Below are positions 63,880 through 64,000 of a stretch of 64,000 nt of DNA, piece by piece. The stretch covers positions 62,001 to 126,000 of the forward strand of contig NZ_JAHZSS010000005.1 in the NCBI RefSeq assembly GCF_019457915.1. Direction: 5' to 3'. The position numbers and the translations under genes were made by a program. Origin of the DNA: Neiella holothuriorum. Its GTDB lineage: Bacteria > Pseudomonadota > Gammaproteobacteria > Enterobacterales > Neiellaceae. The notes under the pieces were generated by a model. The model had not been told where the DNA came from. It saw only the letters and a list, made by a program, of their open reading frames with translations, and did no database searches. Position 1 is the stretch's first letter; each line of letters opens with the position of its first letter.

Positions 63880-64000
63880 CGAGTGGTCTACGAAAGGCTG
63901 GTCGATTCAAGAGTTACGAGTACCGCAGAAACCAACATTAATTTTTTCATTCTTTTACCCTTCGAAATAGCAAACCGCAGATAAGAAAAGTCCCTTACCG

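Larger units (their letters stand above)
62681..63909 (+). mobile_element. IS3-family insertion sequence (IS3 subgroup-like), 1229 bp
   Basis: Terminal inverted repeats: the left end starts TGAATCGACCAGCCTT, and the right end is its complement, with further matches (TAGAC...ACTC) up to about base 29. It contains orfA and orfB in the usual shifted frames. Flanks are GTC on the left and AGA on the right, so no target duplication is visible, which suggests later deletion or recombination at one end. Confidence 0.93.

Noticed and set aside
1-64000. CRISPR arrays, rRNA and tRNA genes
   Set aside because: No regularly spaced repeats and no tRNA-like or rRNA-like stretches were seen on reading; a dedicated scan would be firmer.

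Overview
The window comes from a Gram-negative gammaproteobacterium, most likely a marine heterotroph of the Alteromonadales/Cellvibrionales type. The signs are three TonB-dependent receptors, a secreted GH16 glucanase, several PiuB-like PepSY proteins, a nickel superoxide dismutase, a PEP-CTERM protein and a giant Calx-beta/cadherin protein with its type I exporter. This placement is inference from gene content; there is no rRNA, tRNA or CRISPR array that I can see.

Layout. (1) 1-11.9 kb is a carbohydrate locus. Leftward uxuA-uxuB-uxaC (glucuronate to KDG), a GH16 lipoprotein and a TonB receptor that runs off the left edge are divergent from an ExuT-like transporter, with a GntR/FCD regulator behind it. 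A shared 15-bp operator-like site lies in front of both the catabolic divergon and the regulator gene. (2) 12-33 kb is an iron/nickel stress region: a PiuB-type operon without a receptor; a Fur-box-preceded operon of a TPR-like gene (amber stop at codon 3), a His-rich membrane peptide, sodN and sodX; and an opposing block of two TPR-like genes, an OmpR/EnvZ-type pair, a TonB receptor and a short PepSY protein. A purine-type island follows (BMP binding protein, amidohydrolase, LysR), then a second siderophore receptor-DUF3325-DUF3649-PepSY operon. Five candidate Fur boxes sit in front of these units. (3) 33-35 kb is AT-rich and cassette-like: an LRR lipoprotein, a small membrane protein and a secreted NTF2-like protein followed by an attC-like site. 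(4) 35-42.3 kb carries a secreted DJ-1/PfpI protein, a two-component system overlapping an S41 protease gene, and a second S41 lipoprotein with a small lipoprotein partner. (5) 43.5-59.8 kb is bounded by a 16-bp exact direct repeat and holds a type I secretion block: HlyD, ABC exporter, PEP-CTERM protein and a 3788-residue protein. (6) 59.8-64 kb is a mobile or defence remnant: a SIR2 protein that looks 3'-truncated beside the right repeat, three overlapping genes of unknown function, and an IS3-family element whose first three bases end the third gene.

How the genes work together. Region 1 imports and degrades a polysaccharide and its uronic acid part. Region 2 takes up ferric chelates, reduces them, and probably replaces an iron SOD with a nickel SOD under iron starvation. 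Region 5 exports a large surface or matrix protein. Region 6 shows stacked insertion events. Functional calls come from motifs and family resemblance read by eye; no database search was run.
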